A DNA stretch of 64,000 nucleotides from Oligoflexia bacterium (GTDB lineage Bacteria; Bdellovibrionota_G; JANQFH01), in assembly GCA_028277945.1 (NCBI GenBank), contig JANQFH010000068.1:1-64000 (forward strand), in the 5' to 3' direction. Below, piece after piece: positions 9,394 to 16,901 of the stretch. How positions within the stretch are numbered: position 1 is the first letter of the stretch; every line of letters begins with the position of its first letter. The notes beneath the pieces were generated by a model. It ran no database searches. It had not been told where the DNA came from and saw only the letters and a program-made list of their open reading frames with translations. The translations under genes and the position numbers were made by a program.

Positions 9394-9563
9394 TCCATAG
9401 TGCCACTGCTACCTAAGGTCACCGTTGTGCTAGTTAATCCATTGATATCATGAATCTTTCAGGTCTTATGGCAGACCAAAGAGTCCACGCTGGTTGTTGA
9501 CATAGCGCATCATAAGTGCTAAAAGCCCACCCACAAGCTCAGTGTTAAGGAGATTAATTAATA

Positions 9564-10811
9564 ATGATTAGATGGAAACTTTTAATTGCTATTACATCAG
9601 TAACTTTTTCTCTCGTCTTTCTAATTCCAGCTAGCCGAAGTTTTGCCCAAGAGGACTTCCTAACTGCCCTATCTGGTCCAAATTCCGAGAGCGCTGATTT
9701 CACGATGACTGAGCTTAGTACTGCTGAAGCCAGAGGAGTCAGGGTGGTTGGATTTGACAGGGAGGGAGACGGCAAGATTCGTGTGCAGGACTTTCTGTTT
9801 GGCGAAGATGGCGTGCAAACTAAACCTCCTAGCATCGTCACTTTGGATCCAACCCTGTTAGAGGAAATCTTCTACATCACCAAAGTCAGGAGTCTACGCT
9901 CTGGAGAAGGATACTTGGTTGTCGGAAAGGCACAAATTGGATGGATGTCCAAATCAAACCCCACGAATGTGGCTGTTGCTCGTGTTGACAGAGAGGGTTC
10001 TCTAGACACCTCTTTTGCAAATAATGGTATTTATAAAAGCGTTAATCGTCATGCCGTCGCCAGAGACATTGTCGAAGATGAAGCCGGCGGAGTCTCCGTC
10101 ATTGGGCGTCACTTAGACCTAACTCAGCTTTCCTTCGCAGATTTCAGAGCGGCATTCTTTATGAGTTTGAGTAACCATGGCACACTAGAATCGTGGGTGT
10201 TCAAACAGGTTCCCGGCGCTACAGTCGATGTGGTCACAGGAATCTCCTGGCCTCAACCATTCAGCGACGAAGAATTTGCCGGTTTTACCTTTTTAGGAAC
10301 TACTCCCACTGGTGAAGGGACAGTGGTCACGCGATTAGAGGGAATCGTAGACAACCACACTAGGATTACCCAAGACGAATTAGAAGATAAAAGACCTCGG
10401 CCTCTTTCCGACCTTGAACAGGAAACATGGAAAAACGAATATATATTTCAGAAATCTTTGGGTGTAGTTCCTGACTCTGCATTTGGCACTAACGGTAACG
10501 TAGATTTGAAATTGGACTTTGGCCATGGTACGGCACTTTGCCAAACGGCAGACAATTACATTTTGGTCGCTGGACCAAAGAAAATGGTCGATACAAATTA
10601 TATTGCATTTACGCTAATTGACGACTCTGGCGAGGTGGGTCAAGAGTTATTTTTTCCCACTTCAGCAATAATAGATGATGAAACAGCAGGCCAAGCCGAA
10701 GTCCTCGACATGGTTTCATTTAGTCAAACAGCACTAGACGCTGTTGACAAAGAGTTGGCTATTCTGGTGCGAATTGATGGAACACCCTATCTACTGTATC
10801 GTGATCAGTAG
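9564..10811 (+). CDS. Secreted protein with delta-60-type repeats
   Basis: This 415-residue protein has a clear signal peptide (about 1-28, ending SRSFAQ). At least two segments resemble the delta-60 (DUF5122) beta-propeller repeat: VDREGSLDTSFANNG (about 141-155) and DSAFGTNGNV (about 305-320), each followed by a beta-strand pattern ending in V(S/L)VAG-like residues. Delta-60 proteins are secreted or surface proteins of unknown function. AAGGAG lies 10 bases before the ATG. It stands alone between two gaps of about 170 and 220 bases and its codons look more AT-rich than those of the preceding operon. The number of repeats is below a normal full propeller, so remaining blades are either divergent or absent. 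Confidence 0.65.
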   Translation: MIRWKLLIAITSVTFSLVFLIPASRSFAQEDFLTALSGPNSESADFTMTELSTAEARGVRVVGFDREGDGKIRVQDFLFGEDGVQTKPPSIVTLDPTLLEEIFYITKVRSLRSGEGYLVVGKAQIGWMSKSNPTNVAVARVDREGSLDTSFANNGIYKSVNRHAVARDIVEDEAGGVSVIGRHLDLTQLSFADFRAAFFMSLSNHGTLESWVFKQVPGATVDVVTGISWPQPFSDEEFAGFTFLGTTPTGEGTVVTRLEGIVDNHTRITQDELEDKRPRPLSDLEQETWKNEYIFQKSLGVVPDSAFGTNGNVDLKLDFGHGTALCQTADNYILVAGPKKMVDTNYIAFTLIDDSGEVGQELFFPTSAIIDDETAGQAEVLDMVSFSQTALDAVDKELAILVRIDGTPYLLYRDQ

Positions 10812-10949
10812 GCTGCCAGATATTTGGATTCTGAAGTAACGGCGCCTTCAATTCGCTTTAGTCCAGTTCACGCCTTGTAACCGTATTGGTTAATCTCCGG
10901 TTAGAACCGAGGTTTACTATCAGTTATCGATTATTACTGAGCCCCTGTC

Positions 10950-11054
10950 TTGTTTGTACACTACAAAAATGCTATAATTAGAAATAAGTAGTGTACTTGA
11001 CATCAATCTGTTTATACACTACTATATTTGTATATGTCTAATAAAGTAGTGTAT
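10950..11054 (+). promoter_or_regulatory. Promoter region with duplicated inverted-repeat operator
   Basis: Two copies of the inverted repeat TACACTAC-N23-GTAGTGTA occur in tandem: arms at 10957-10964 and 10988-10995, then 11015-11022 and 11046-11053. Both spacers are exactly 23 bases, and the copies are 58 bases apart. The region also carries TTGACA (10997-11002), 17 bases, TACTAT (11020-11025), whose -10 overlaps the third arm, and a second possible promoter TTGTTT (10950-10955), 17 bases, TATAAT (10973-10978). The last arm lies inside the first codons of the downstream gene. The arrangement is typical of an autoregulated operon; which protein binds is not known. Confidence 0.8.
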
Positions 11055-11402
11055 AAAAAATTGCCGTTGTTGGCCCATCTGATTCAAGAGGAAGAAAAGC
11101 GCAATGCCTTGTTAGCGGTGAGGTATCGTAAGGCATTGAAATCACTTCCTAAGGGTAAGCTCTATGTTAGAAAATTTGCTAAAGCGAAAAAGGGTGTGCG
11201 GCGTTATGTTTACTTGAGTAGACGTATCCCAGGCCAAGAGCACCCTGAGTCCAAATACATTGGTCGAGTGGGATCAGGGCAAGTTAAAGAGGTAGAAAAG
11301 CAACTAGACGATCGTCAAAGGTTGGAGAATCAGTTGGCTGCATTGGCGATCGAAAAACGCATGATAAAAAAGGCCCTAAATGAATATCGACGATCACGTT
11401 GA
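11034..11402 (+). CDS. Small basic protein upstream of a nucleotidyltransferase (possible antitoxin/partner)
   Basis: This 122-residue protein is very rich in Lys and Arg, with a middle segment RRYVYLSRRIPGQEHPESKYIG followed by a helical, coiled-coil-like C-terminus (about 85-122). The central pattern recalls the DUF6788-type small proteins, but I cannot confirm this. The ATG at 11034 is chosen over an upstream TTG; no Shine-Dalgarno sequence precedes it, and the TTGACA/TACTAT promoter would start RNA at about this ATG, so the message may be leaderless. It overlaps the nucleotidyltransferase by 23 bases. The operator structure suggests the first protein of an addiction-type or defence operon. 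Confidence 0.65.
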   Translation: MSNKVVYKKLPLLAHLIQEEEKRNALLAVRYRKALKSLPKGKLYVRKFAKAKKGVRRYVYLSRRIPGQEHPESKYIGRVGSGQVKEVEKQLDDRQRLENQLAALAIEKRMIKKALNEYRRSR

Positions 11403-12078
11403 ATCCTGTCTTGGCTTTTTTAAAGATGAGGTGGGGATTCTTGATGAAGTTCTTTTTATCGGGGCGTGGGCGCGTTATTTCTATCGCTCTCTGTTCAAAG
11501 GCAATGCGGACTACCAAGCCCGATTGGCGACCAAGGATCTAGATGTATTACTGGATCGAAAGAAAGCACGTCACAAAAAAATTGTCGATGTCCATCAAAA
11601 GCTTATCGAAGTAGGTTATCAGCCAACATATTACCAATCTAAGCTAATCAAATATCACCAAGACGATTTGGAGCTCGAGTTTTTGGTGCCAGCAGTCGGT
11701 AGTTCCCGGCACCAAGCTGTCAAAGTTCAGGCCTATAATTTGATAGCTCAAGAGCTACCTTACCTGCAAATGCTGTGGGATCACCCAGCTGCTGTAAAAT
11801 ATGGTCGTTACGAGGTGAACGTGCCAGAGCCCGTGACTTTTGCGTTGCATAAACTCATTATATCTGTTCGTAGGCAAAAACCAGCATCGGCAGAGCAGGA
11901 CAAACGTGATGCCGAAGAGGTACTATATGCACTCAGGAATGATTCGTCGTTTGAGGAACGGGTACAGACTGCTGTTGCCAGATTAAAAAGAAAGGCTTTG
12001 CAAGGAGTGCGTGATGGAATTGAAACATTCGTCTTGCCGGAGTTCAGAGACGAGATGAAGCGAATTATTTACTCATAG
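11380..12078 (+). CDS. GSU2403-like nucleotidyltransferase-fold protein
   Basis: This 232-residue protein resembles the minimal nucleotidyltransferases of the GSU2403 / NTP_transf_8 type. It shows FIGAWARYFYR (about 26-36) in the place of the usual GG/GS helix, then TKDLDVLL with Asp53 and Asp55 as likely metal ligands, and LELEFLVP (about 100-107) as the likely third acidic strand. A helical C-terminal half follows (VTFALHKLIIS, AEEVLYALR). Related folds are toxins or AMP-transferring antitoxins in MNT-HEPN and AbiE systems. The short overlap with the upstream basic protein and the shared operator argue for a two-component module. The Gly-Ala in place of Gly-Gly/Ser is unusual. Function is inferred from fold only. 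Confidence 0.65.
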   Translation: MNIDDHVESCLGFFKDEVGILDEVLFIGAWARYFYRSLFKGNADYQARLATKDLDVLLDRKKARHKKIVDVHQKLIEVGYQPTYYQSKLIKYHQDDLELEFLVPAVGSSRHQAVKVQAYNLIAQELPYLQMLWDHPAAVKYGRYEVNVPEPVTFALHKLIISVRRQKPASAEQDKRDAEEVLYALRNDSSFEERVQTAVARLKRKALQGVRDGIETFVLPEFRDEMKRIIYS

Positions 12079-12114
12079 GTCAAATCTGGAGTTTCAGGTC
12101 ATCTAGGAGTTTTT

Positions 12115-12969
12115 ATGTTTGCCGTCATGGGTTCACTAGCAAAAGACCGCATCCTCATTCCGCGTCAAAGCATTGATAAGCGGCAACCCGGTGGAGGCGT
12201 CTATTACGCCGCGCTCGCGGCCGCCAACGCCGGCTACGACATACACGCCTATCCACTGCTCGCCAAAAACGCTGCGTATTTACTCGCTGGCTTGCAACAC
12301 GAACGCATTACCACCACGCCGATCTGGACAAAGGCGAGCACCTGCTATGAAAATACCTATCCCGAGCAAAATTTAGAGCGTTGTGAAAAGAAGATTGTTT
12401 CCAAAGCGCAAATCCAGACCGTGGAACCTGATGTGCTGAATAGGCTTCCAGAATACACCGCGCTCCACTTAACTCCCCTCTCTGCTGCGGAATTTGCCCC
12501 GCCCCTATTCGCGACTATACGCAAGACTTGCAAGGGAATCCTCAGCATCGACATCCAAGGGTTTTATGCCGACCAAGCCACCCCCCCGTCGCAAGTGCGC
12601 CAGATGTTGCAAAACAACGTCAACATCGTTAAAGGCAGTGAGCCAGAGATCCAGTGGTTGGCCGAGACGCATGGGGTAGAAGAAGCTCTCAAGCAGCTGC
12701 AGGATATGGGCTTTCAGGAGATCATTGCCACAGCCAGCCACCGCGGCTCTGTCATCTGTGTGGATGGCCACCTACATCACATTGCTGCGGTGTCCGTGGC
12801 AAAGCCAGTCGACCCTACGGGTTGTGGGGACGCCTACATAGCTGGTTACTTAGTCTACAGGCAAGAGGGCAAAGATCCGCTCCAAGCCGGGCAGTTTGCC
12901 ACGTGGCTTGCCGCTAAAAACCTCGAGTACTCAGGAGCCATTGAGCAGAAAATAGCGTTTAAGGTATGA
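12115..12969 (+). CDS. PfkB/ribokinase-family carbohydrate kinase
   Basis: This protein of 284 residues belongs to the PfkB family, which phosphorylates sugars or nucleosides with ATP. The N-terminal GGGVYYAALAAANAGY (about 26-41) corresponds to the substrate-binding signature, and DPTGCGDAYIAGYL (Asp233 to about 246) to the second signature with catalytic Asp239; Cys replaces the more common Ala in GAGD. AGGAG lies 7 bases before the ATG. It sits 36 bases after the nucleotidyltransferase gene but shows no functional tie. The substrate cannot be read from the sequence. Confidence 0.85.
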   Translation: MFAVMGSLAKDRILIPRQSIDKRQPGGGVYYAALAAANAGYDIHAYPLLAKNAAYLLAGLQHERITTTPIWTKASTCYENTYPEQNLERCEKKIVSKAQIQTVEPDVLNRLPEYTALHLTPLSAAEFAPPLFATIRKTCKGILSIDIQGFYADQATPPSQVRQMLQNNVNIVKGSEPEIQWLAETHGVEEALKQLQDMGFQEIIATASHRGSVICVDGHLHHIAAVSVAKPVDPTGCGDAYIAGYLVYRQEGKDPLQAGQFATWLAAKNLEYSGAIEQKIAFKV

Positions 12970-12990
12970 AGAGTTTTTCTATCTAAGTTT

Positions 12991-13842
12991 TTAGGTGTAC
13001 TTACATGACATTGCCTCGTTTTTGGGTGAAACATTAAAGTCAAATATCGATCCCACCTTTTTCCAAAGAACCTGTGTAAAGAGAGGCCGAATACCATTAG
13101 CTGTTGCAACATTATAGGCACTATGTACCTCCACAGGTTCAAAACCGTGACGAATTCCTAGCTGTAGAAGTTCTTGTTTAGCCAGTGGTGAGTGCGCGTG
13201 TTTCAGCAAGTAGTAATTCGACGAGATGAAGTTTTGTTTCTGGCTCGCGGTGACGAGGCCCTTCTTTAGGGCAACACTCAACTTTTCTTCTGCATAAGTG
13301 AGGTAGCCATTGATTAGCTGCCAGTCTATTCTAGACAGTGTACTAACGGCCAGCGTTGCTGATCTTTTGAGCACCCGATTGGCTTCGAAAAAGAATTCAG
13401 AGGGGCGTTTGAGTGCCCATAGAACACTGTGCGAAAAGATATGATCCACGCTCTCTGATGAAACAGGTTTATCGTTGATTCTCATGTCCACGACATTGCA
13501 ATGGCTGATTTTGTCTCTATGACTGCCATTTTGGATAGCCCGTCTAACCATGGTTTCATGAAGGTCTAGTAGGTAAATATCCCCATCTGGGCGCATTTGG
13601 CTGGCCGCGCGCTGCATGATCCCTGTGCCGCCGCCGGCATCAAAAATCACCGGACTAGCGACCGATACCTCTCTGACCCACTTCAAGTGCAGGTTCATAG
13701 CCTGCACATAGATGGGTAGGTGCAGAATGAGATCGTAGTCTTGGTGGTAGGTGCCACTTTTGCCAAAAGGGAGCAGATTGCTATCGATCTTCGGGTCGTT
13801 CTCTGCACCTGGTTTGCTGGTGCCGACAGTATCTTGAGACAC
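12991..13842 (-). CDS. Class I SAM-dependent methyltransferase
   Basis: This 283-residue protein has a Rossmann methyltransferase core: motif I VIFDAGGGTGIMQ (about 65-77), an acidic strand end DIYLLDLH (about 88-95), and a motif IV-like region with SVDHIFSHSVLWAL before RVLKRSATLAVST. A helical C-terminal extension follows. It is divergent from the TetR gene, with 183 bases between start codons holding two palindromes, and converges with the PfkB gene. The PAS-methyltransferase two genes away has the same kind of core, suggesting a shared pathway. The methyl acceptor is unknown. Confidence 0.8.
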   Translation of the reverse strand: MSQDTVGTSKPGAENDPKIDSNLLPFGKSGTYHQDYDLILHLPIYVQAMNLHLKWVREVSVASPVIFDAGGGTGIMQRAASQMRPDGDIYLLDLHETMVRRAIQNGSHRDKISHCNVVDMRINDKPVSSESVDHIFSHSVLWALKRPSEFFFEANRVLKRSATLAVSTLSRIDWQLINGYLTYAEEKLSVALKKGLVTASQKQNFISSNYYLLKHAHSPLAKQELLQLGIRHGFEPVEVHSAYNVATANGIRPLFTQVLWKKVGSIFDFNVSPKNEAMSCKYT

Positions 13843-13944
13843 TGGCCAGCCAGGGTGCTTTGATTTTCAAGCGCCAAGGTAGAAATTATCCTATTCATTT
13901 AAACTAGTTGTATATATCTGAACATACGTTTCTAAAAACTATTC

Positions 13945-13974
13945 AATGCATAGTAATGCATTAAGTTATAACTT
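13945..13974. promoter_or_regulatory. Two adjacent palindromes between divergent methyltransferase and TetR genes
   Basis: A perfect inverted repeat AATGCAT-AGTA-ATGCATT spans 13945-13962. Directly after it the 12-base perfect palindrome AAGTTATAACTT spans 13963-13974. A weaker repeat, ACTTG...CAAGT (13971-13994), overlaps the second. They lie in the AT-rich divergent promoter region, about 50-80 bases before the TetR start, which is the usual place for a TetR-type operator controlling both sides. Binding is inferred from position and symmetry. Confidence 0.65.
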
Positions 13975-14025
13975 GTCAATAAAAACTATCAAGTGTTAAG
14001 TAATTGATCAGACTGTATAGGAGCA

Positions 14026-14649
14026 ATGTCTATCTCTATGGATCCGTCCAAGATCTCGAAAGGCAAATTAACTCAACAACTTATCATAGATAAGGCGATC
14101 TCGCTGTTCTCCAAGTATGGCTATGACCGGACCAGCTTTCAAATGATTGCCGATGAAATCGACATCAGTCGGGCAGCGCCGCTTTATCACTTCAAGAATA
14201 AGTCGGGGCTTTTTGAGGCGACAGTCCGGTATATCGTCAGCAAGAAAGATGAGGACATTGCTCAACTCTACGATCTCAAGGACGACGCCTACAGCCGGCT
14301 TCTAAAGCACGTTAGAGCCACGGTCAGCTGGTTCATCATCAATAAGTCGCAGGCGGAAGTCTTGCTCCTACTCTACTACTACTGTTCCATCGAGAATCGA
14401 TTTGCGGCTCTCTATCATGAAATTCTTCAAAATGACTGCCGCGTCATTGAAGAGGTGCTCCTAGCTGGAAAAAGAGAAAAGTGCTTTCACTTCACTGCTC
14501 CTAGTGAGCAGCTTGCTCGAACCATGTCCGACGCCTTGGTGGGTTTTTGTGTTAACGCCTTAGCCGGGCGCAAAAAGGCGGAGCCCATGAAGAGTATGGA
14601 ACACCGTCTGACCCTACTGGTCAATCTAATGGTCAAGTACGAAACGTAA
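14026..14649 (+). CDS. TetR-family transcriptional regulator
   Basis: This 207-residue protein has the TetR N-terminal helix-turn-helix (about 18-64): DKAISLFSKYGYDRTSFQMIADEIDISRAAPLYHFKNKSGLF, with the characteristic YHFKNK recognition-helix ending. The C-terminal ligand/dimer domain is not assigned. TAGGAG ends only 2 bases before the ATG at 14026, so the in-frame ATG at 14038 is a possible alternative start. The gene is probably co-transcribed with the PAS-methyltransferase 18 bases downstream and probably controls the divergent methyltransferase and itself through the palindromes in between. Confidence 0.9.
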   Translation: MSISMDPSKISKGKLTQQLIIDKAISLFSKYGYDRTSFQMIADEIDISRAAPLYHFKNKSGLFEATVRYIVSKKDEDIAQLYDLKDDAYSRLLKHVRATVSWFIINKSQAEVLLLLYYYCSIENRFAALYHEILQNDCRVIEEVLLAGKREKCFHFTAPSEQLARTMSDALVGFCVNALAGRKKAEPMKSMEHRLTLLVNLMVKYET

Positions 14650-14667
14650 GAATTTAGAGGAATATCT

Positions 14668-15771
14668 ATGAACAAGGACAATACCCATTCAATATTCATT
14701 CGAGACTTTAAGCGCCCAGTTTATGATCTGATTGTTCCTACCTATATCCTTGATAGCAACTTTCACATTGTTGATTGGAACGCGGCGTTTGATGAAATCT
14801 GTGCAAAATCATTAAAACTCTCTCTAGGGATGCATGCCTCGAAATTTGTCCTCATGTGGGAAAACGGCAAAGAGTCGATGCAAAGAGCGACTAAGGTCTA
14901 CTCGATGGGTAATATGCCATTTGTGGATCACGAACCCGCAATACTTAAAAATGAGAGGTATGGTACCATCCAGTTTGAAAAAGTTGCCTCACAGATTATT
15001 GATCACCATGGCGTCCAAAAGGGCTGGGTAGTGACCTACAATATCTGCTCTGCCCAACAAAAAGGTCTTCTCTTTGATGATATTACCGCCCGAGTCGAAT
15101 CGGAGTTGCATTGGAGTGTTTACGCTGCCGCATTTGAACAGCTGAATCCATATGTTCCAGGATTTACAGACGCGCTAGCCACCATTCATGATCATGTCCA
15201 GGAAAGTAAGACGCTGTGCAATCTTGGTGCGGGCAGCGGGATTGGCCTCTCCAAGTTTTTAGACAAACTCCACTGCGATAAAATCGTCGTCAGTGAATTC
15301 AATGAGACCATGACAGAACAGCTAAAGAAACGTCTGAACAAATTTAAGCACGCCGAGCTTTTGAGGATTGTTCCCGGCCATCTTCCCATGTATGAGGAGC
15401 AATCCTTCGATGCCTGTTTTACCTATGACGGTCTTTACCGTGCCCATGACCTCAATCAAACCTTTGGCGAGATCCATCGGTTACTTGATAGAGGAGGGCT
15501 TTTTACATTTTTGACCTTTCATAAAGACACTGATTTTCCTATGCTTCTCAAACAGACATCTGACGAGGTAAAAAGACTGCAAAAATTTGAAAAGCTCCAT
15601 GAAAGTATCGACGCCTTAGAAAAAAGCTTCGCAAATCTGAGTCAGGTGGTTAAAACCTTTAGTCTGCAAACGATAAAACAGCTGCTTGAAAAGAATAATT
15701 TTCGTATTGAAACCTGGGATACGAAAGCGCTGGCAAAACAGGGTCTTTTGGTCAAAGCGGTAAAGCAGTAG
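14668..15771 (+). CDS. PAS domain-methyltransferase fusion protein
   Basis: This 367-residue protein joins two domains. Residues about 15-130 look like a PAS domain (DLIVPTYILDSNFHIVDWNAAFDEI at the start, GWVVTYNI at the end). Residues about 170-310 form a class I methyltransferase with motif I LCNLGAGSGIGLSKFL, acidic strand IVVSEFN, motif IV-like SFDACFTYDGLYRAHD and post-core RGGLFTFLTFHK. The C-terminus is helical with FSLQTIKQLLEKNNFRIETWD. AGAGGA precedes the start. It follows the TetR gene by 18 bases and is near a second, divergent methyltransferase. A sensor domain attached to a small-molecule methyltransferase is uncommon; the ligand and substrate are unknown. Confidence 0.75.
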   Translation: MNKDNTHSIFIRDFKRPVYDLIVPTYILDSNFHIVDWNAAFDEICAKSLKLSLGMHASKFVLMWENGKESMQRATKVYSMGNMPFVDHEPAILKNERYGTIQFEKVASQIIDHHGVQKGWVVTYNICSAQQKGLLFDDITARVESELHWSVYAAAFEQLNPYVPGFTDALATIHDHVQESKTLCNLGAGSGIGLSKFLDKLHCDKIVVSEFNETMTEQLKKRLNKFKHAELLRIVPGHLPMYEEQSFDACFTYDGLYRAHDLNQTFGEIHRLLDRGGLFTFLTFHKDTDFPMLLKQTSDEVKRLQKFEKLHESIDALEKSFANLSQVVKTFSLQTIKQLLEKNNFRIETWDTKALAKQGLLVKAVKQ

Positions 15772-15841
15772 CGATTCCGCTCACACCGTGGGCTGTAGCT
15801 CATCGTGGATATAGAACTTTGAGTTTCTTAACCAGGCTAGC

Positions 15842-16177
15842 TTAGGCTGCGCAAAGTTTATGAACTATCTTAGCAACGTTATCTAGAGTGGGATTTCCCT
15901 CTTCAGAAAGCATCCTAAAGAGAGTTCGGCGTGATATACCGGTATCTCGGACGAAATCTTCTTTATTGGCGAGTTCTAGGTGGGTTTTGAGGATGTCCTT
16001 AAAACCTTCGACGTCGTCAGCAACAAGACATTCCCACAGAGCCTTGGAAACGTAGTTTTTATCTTTAATCCGTTTAGAAGCACTAACGGTTGTTACTCTA
16101 GATCCTTTCTTGAGTTTAAGATTCTGCATATCTTTTAAGGAGAAGTTTTGCTTTTTTGATGTCTTTCTTCTGGGCAT
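15842..16177 (-). CDS. HigA-like addiction-module antidote (HTH) protein
   Basis: This 111-residue protein resembles the HTH antidote family that pairs with phage Gp49/HigB-type toxins. It shows VSKALWECLVADDVEGFKDIL (about 45-62) followed by the helix-turn-helix DTGISRRTLFRMLSEEGNPTLDNVAKIVHKL (about 78-108). The start at 16177 is supported by AGGAGG 8 bases upstream (complement of 16186-16191) although it lies 62 bases inside the toxin gene. It is the second gene of the pair, toxin first, as in HigBA. It should neutralise the toxin and bind the palindrome upstream of the operon. Confidence 0.88.
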   Translation of the reverse strand: MPRRKTSKKQNFSLKDMQNLKLKKGSRVTTVSASKRIKDKNYVSKALWECLVADDVEGFKDILKTHLELANKEDFVRDTGISRRTLFRMLSEEGNPTLDNVAKIVHKLCAA

Positions 16178-16406
16178 TTTTCAATCCTCCTAAAAGAAGC
16201 AAGATTGTATGTTCACCGACTCTGGTGAAATAGATTCTTCGACCAATCTTCCAGCGCAACTCTGCAAGGTTATTATCAATCAGCTTACAGTCGCCAAAGT
16301 GGTCGAAGTCTTCTATCCGAGCAATTCTCGAATCAATTTGTGCTCTGTCCTTTAGGTTACACTTCAGATACCACTGCTTGAACTCAGTCGTCTGAAGAAC
16401 AGTCAC
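16116..16406 (-). CDS. HigB/RelE-family toxin
   Basis: This 96-residue protein matches the Gp49-like/HigB branch of RelE toxins, which cut mRNA on the ribosome: TEFKQWYLKCNLKDRAQIDSRI at the N-terminus, GDCKLIDNNLAELRWKIGRRIYFTR in the middle, and LLLLGGLKNAQKKDIKKAK near the end, where family members have LLCGGdKssQ.kDIkkA. It starts with GTG, has no ribosome binding site, and lies just after a promoter-like sequence, so translation may be leaderless. It overlaps the antidote gene by 62 bases. Confidence 0.88.
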   Translation of the reverse strand: MTVLQTTEFKQWYLKCNLKDRAQIDSRIARIEDFDHFGDCKLIDNNLAELRWKIGRRIYFTRVGEHTILLLLGGLKNAQKKDIKKAKLLLKRYAES

Positions 16407-16412
16407 TAAAGA

Positions 16413-16441
16413 ATAGTGCCATATATGGCACGATTCGTCAA
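16413..16441 (-). promoter_or_regulatory. higBA promoter with 16-bp palindromic operator
   Basis: GTGCCATATATGGCAC at 16416-16431 is a perfect 16-base palindrome. Read on the minus strand it overlaps a promoter-like sequence: TTGACG (complement of 16436-16441), 17 bases, CACTAT (complement of 16413-16418). RNA would start near 16406, at the toxin's GTG. An antidote dimer bound here would block the promoter, the usual logic of toxin-antitoxin autoregulation. Binding is inferred. Confidence 0.8.
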
Positions 16442-16536
16442 ATGGTTTTGTAGTTAGTTAATAACATTAAATAGTTAAAATGGGGGATGCCAGCGGCATA
16501 AGTCTCGGAATCTAAGTGAAGCAATAGTAATTCAGC

Positions 16537-16901
16537 TCAAACCTTAGACTGTAGCTCACTGTCGAGTTTTTTCCACGCCAGCGCGTAGTTATCGTGGATA
16601 CGCTTGAGCGTATCGACAGCACGTTGTTTGGTTTTGCGCTTAAACTCTTCGTCTTTGATCGCCTCCAGGTTGATGAGAACGTTCATGGTTGAAGGCATCG
16701 GTGTCTGCATCCACGGCAGTGAGGGCAGCATCTTTAAGACGTTGTGCCCGCGTGGCAATCTGTAGCATCTCCTCGCGTACCTCTTTATAGCCCTTCTTAC
16801 CGATGGTGAGTTTGGCCACCATAGAGGCGAGTGCAGCAGCGTGGGATGCAGCCACTGCAGCAATGCTGCCACCCCCTGGGGCCGGGGAGTCACTTGAGAG
16901 T
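16537..16901 (-). pseudogene. Decayed formimidoyltetrahydrofolate cyclodeaminase domain
   Basis: Directly after the stop of the formimidoyltransferase gene, the minus strand encodes the start of a cyclodeaminase domain in a shifted frame: SSDSPAPGGGSIAA, ASMVAKLTIGKKGY and VDADTDAFN (about 16893-16685), with no start codon. The sequence then jumps into a third frame that reads NVLINLEAIKDEEFKRKT and runs to a stop at 16537, which matches the C-terminus of the domain. About 90 residues expected between these parts are missing. This is best explained as a fused two-domain FTCD gene broken by a small frameshift near 16905 and an out-of-frame internal deletion near 16685. Confidence 0.8.

Noticed and set aside
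10855-10925. Hairpin CCGGTT-AG-AACCG-type after the delta-60 gene as a terminator
   Set aside because: The loop would be too small, the stem has mismatches and no T-run follows.
16537-16893. An open frame of 118 codons starting MTPRPQG
   Set aside because: Its first half is an out-of-frame reading of the cyclodeaminase domain and only its second half is genuine family sequence; treated as part of a pseudogene.
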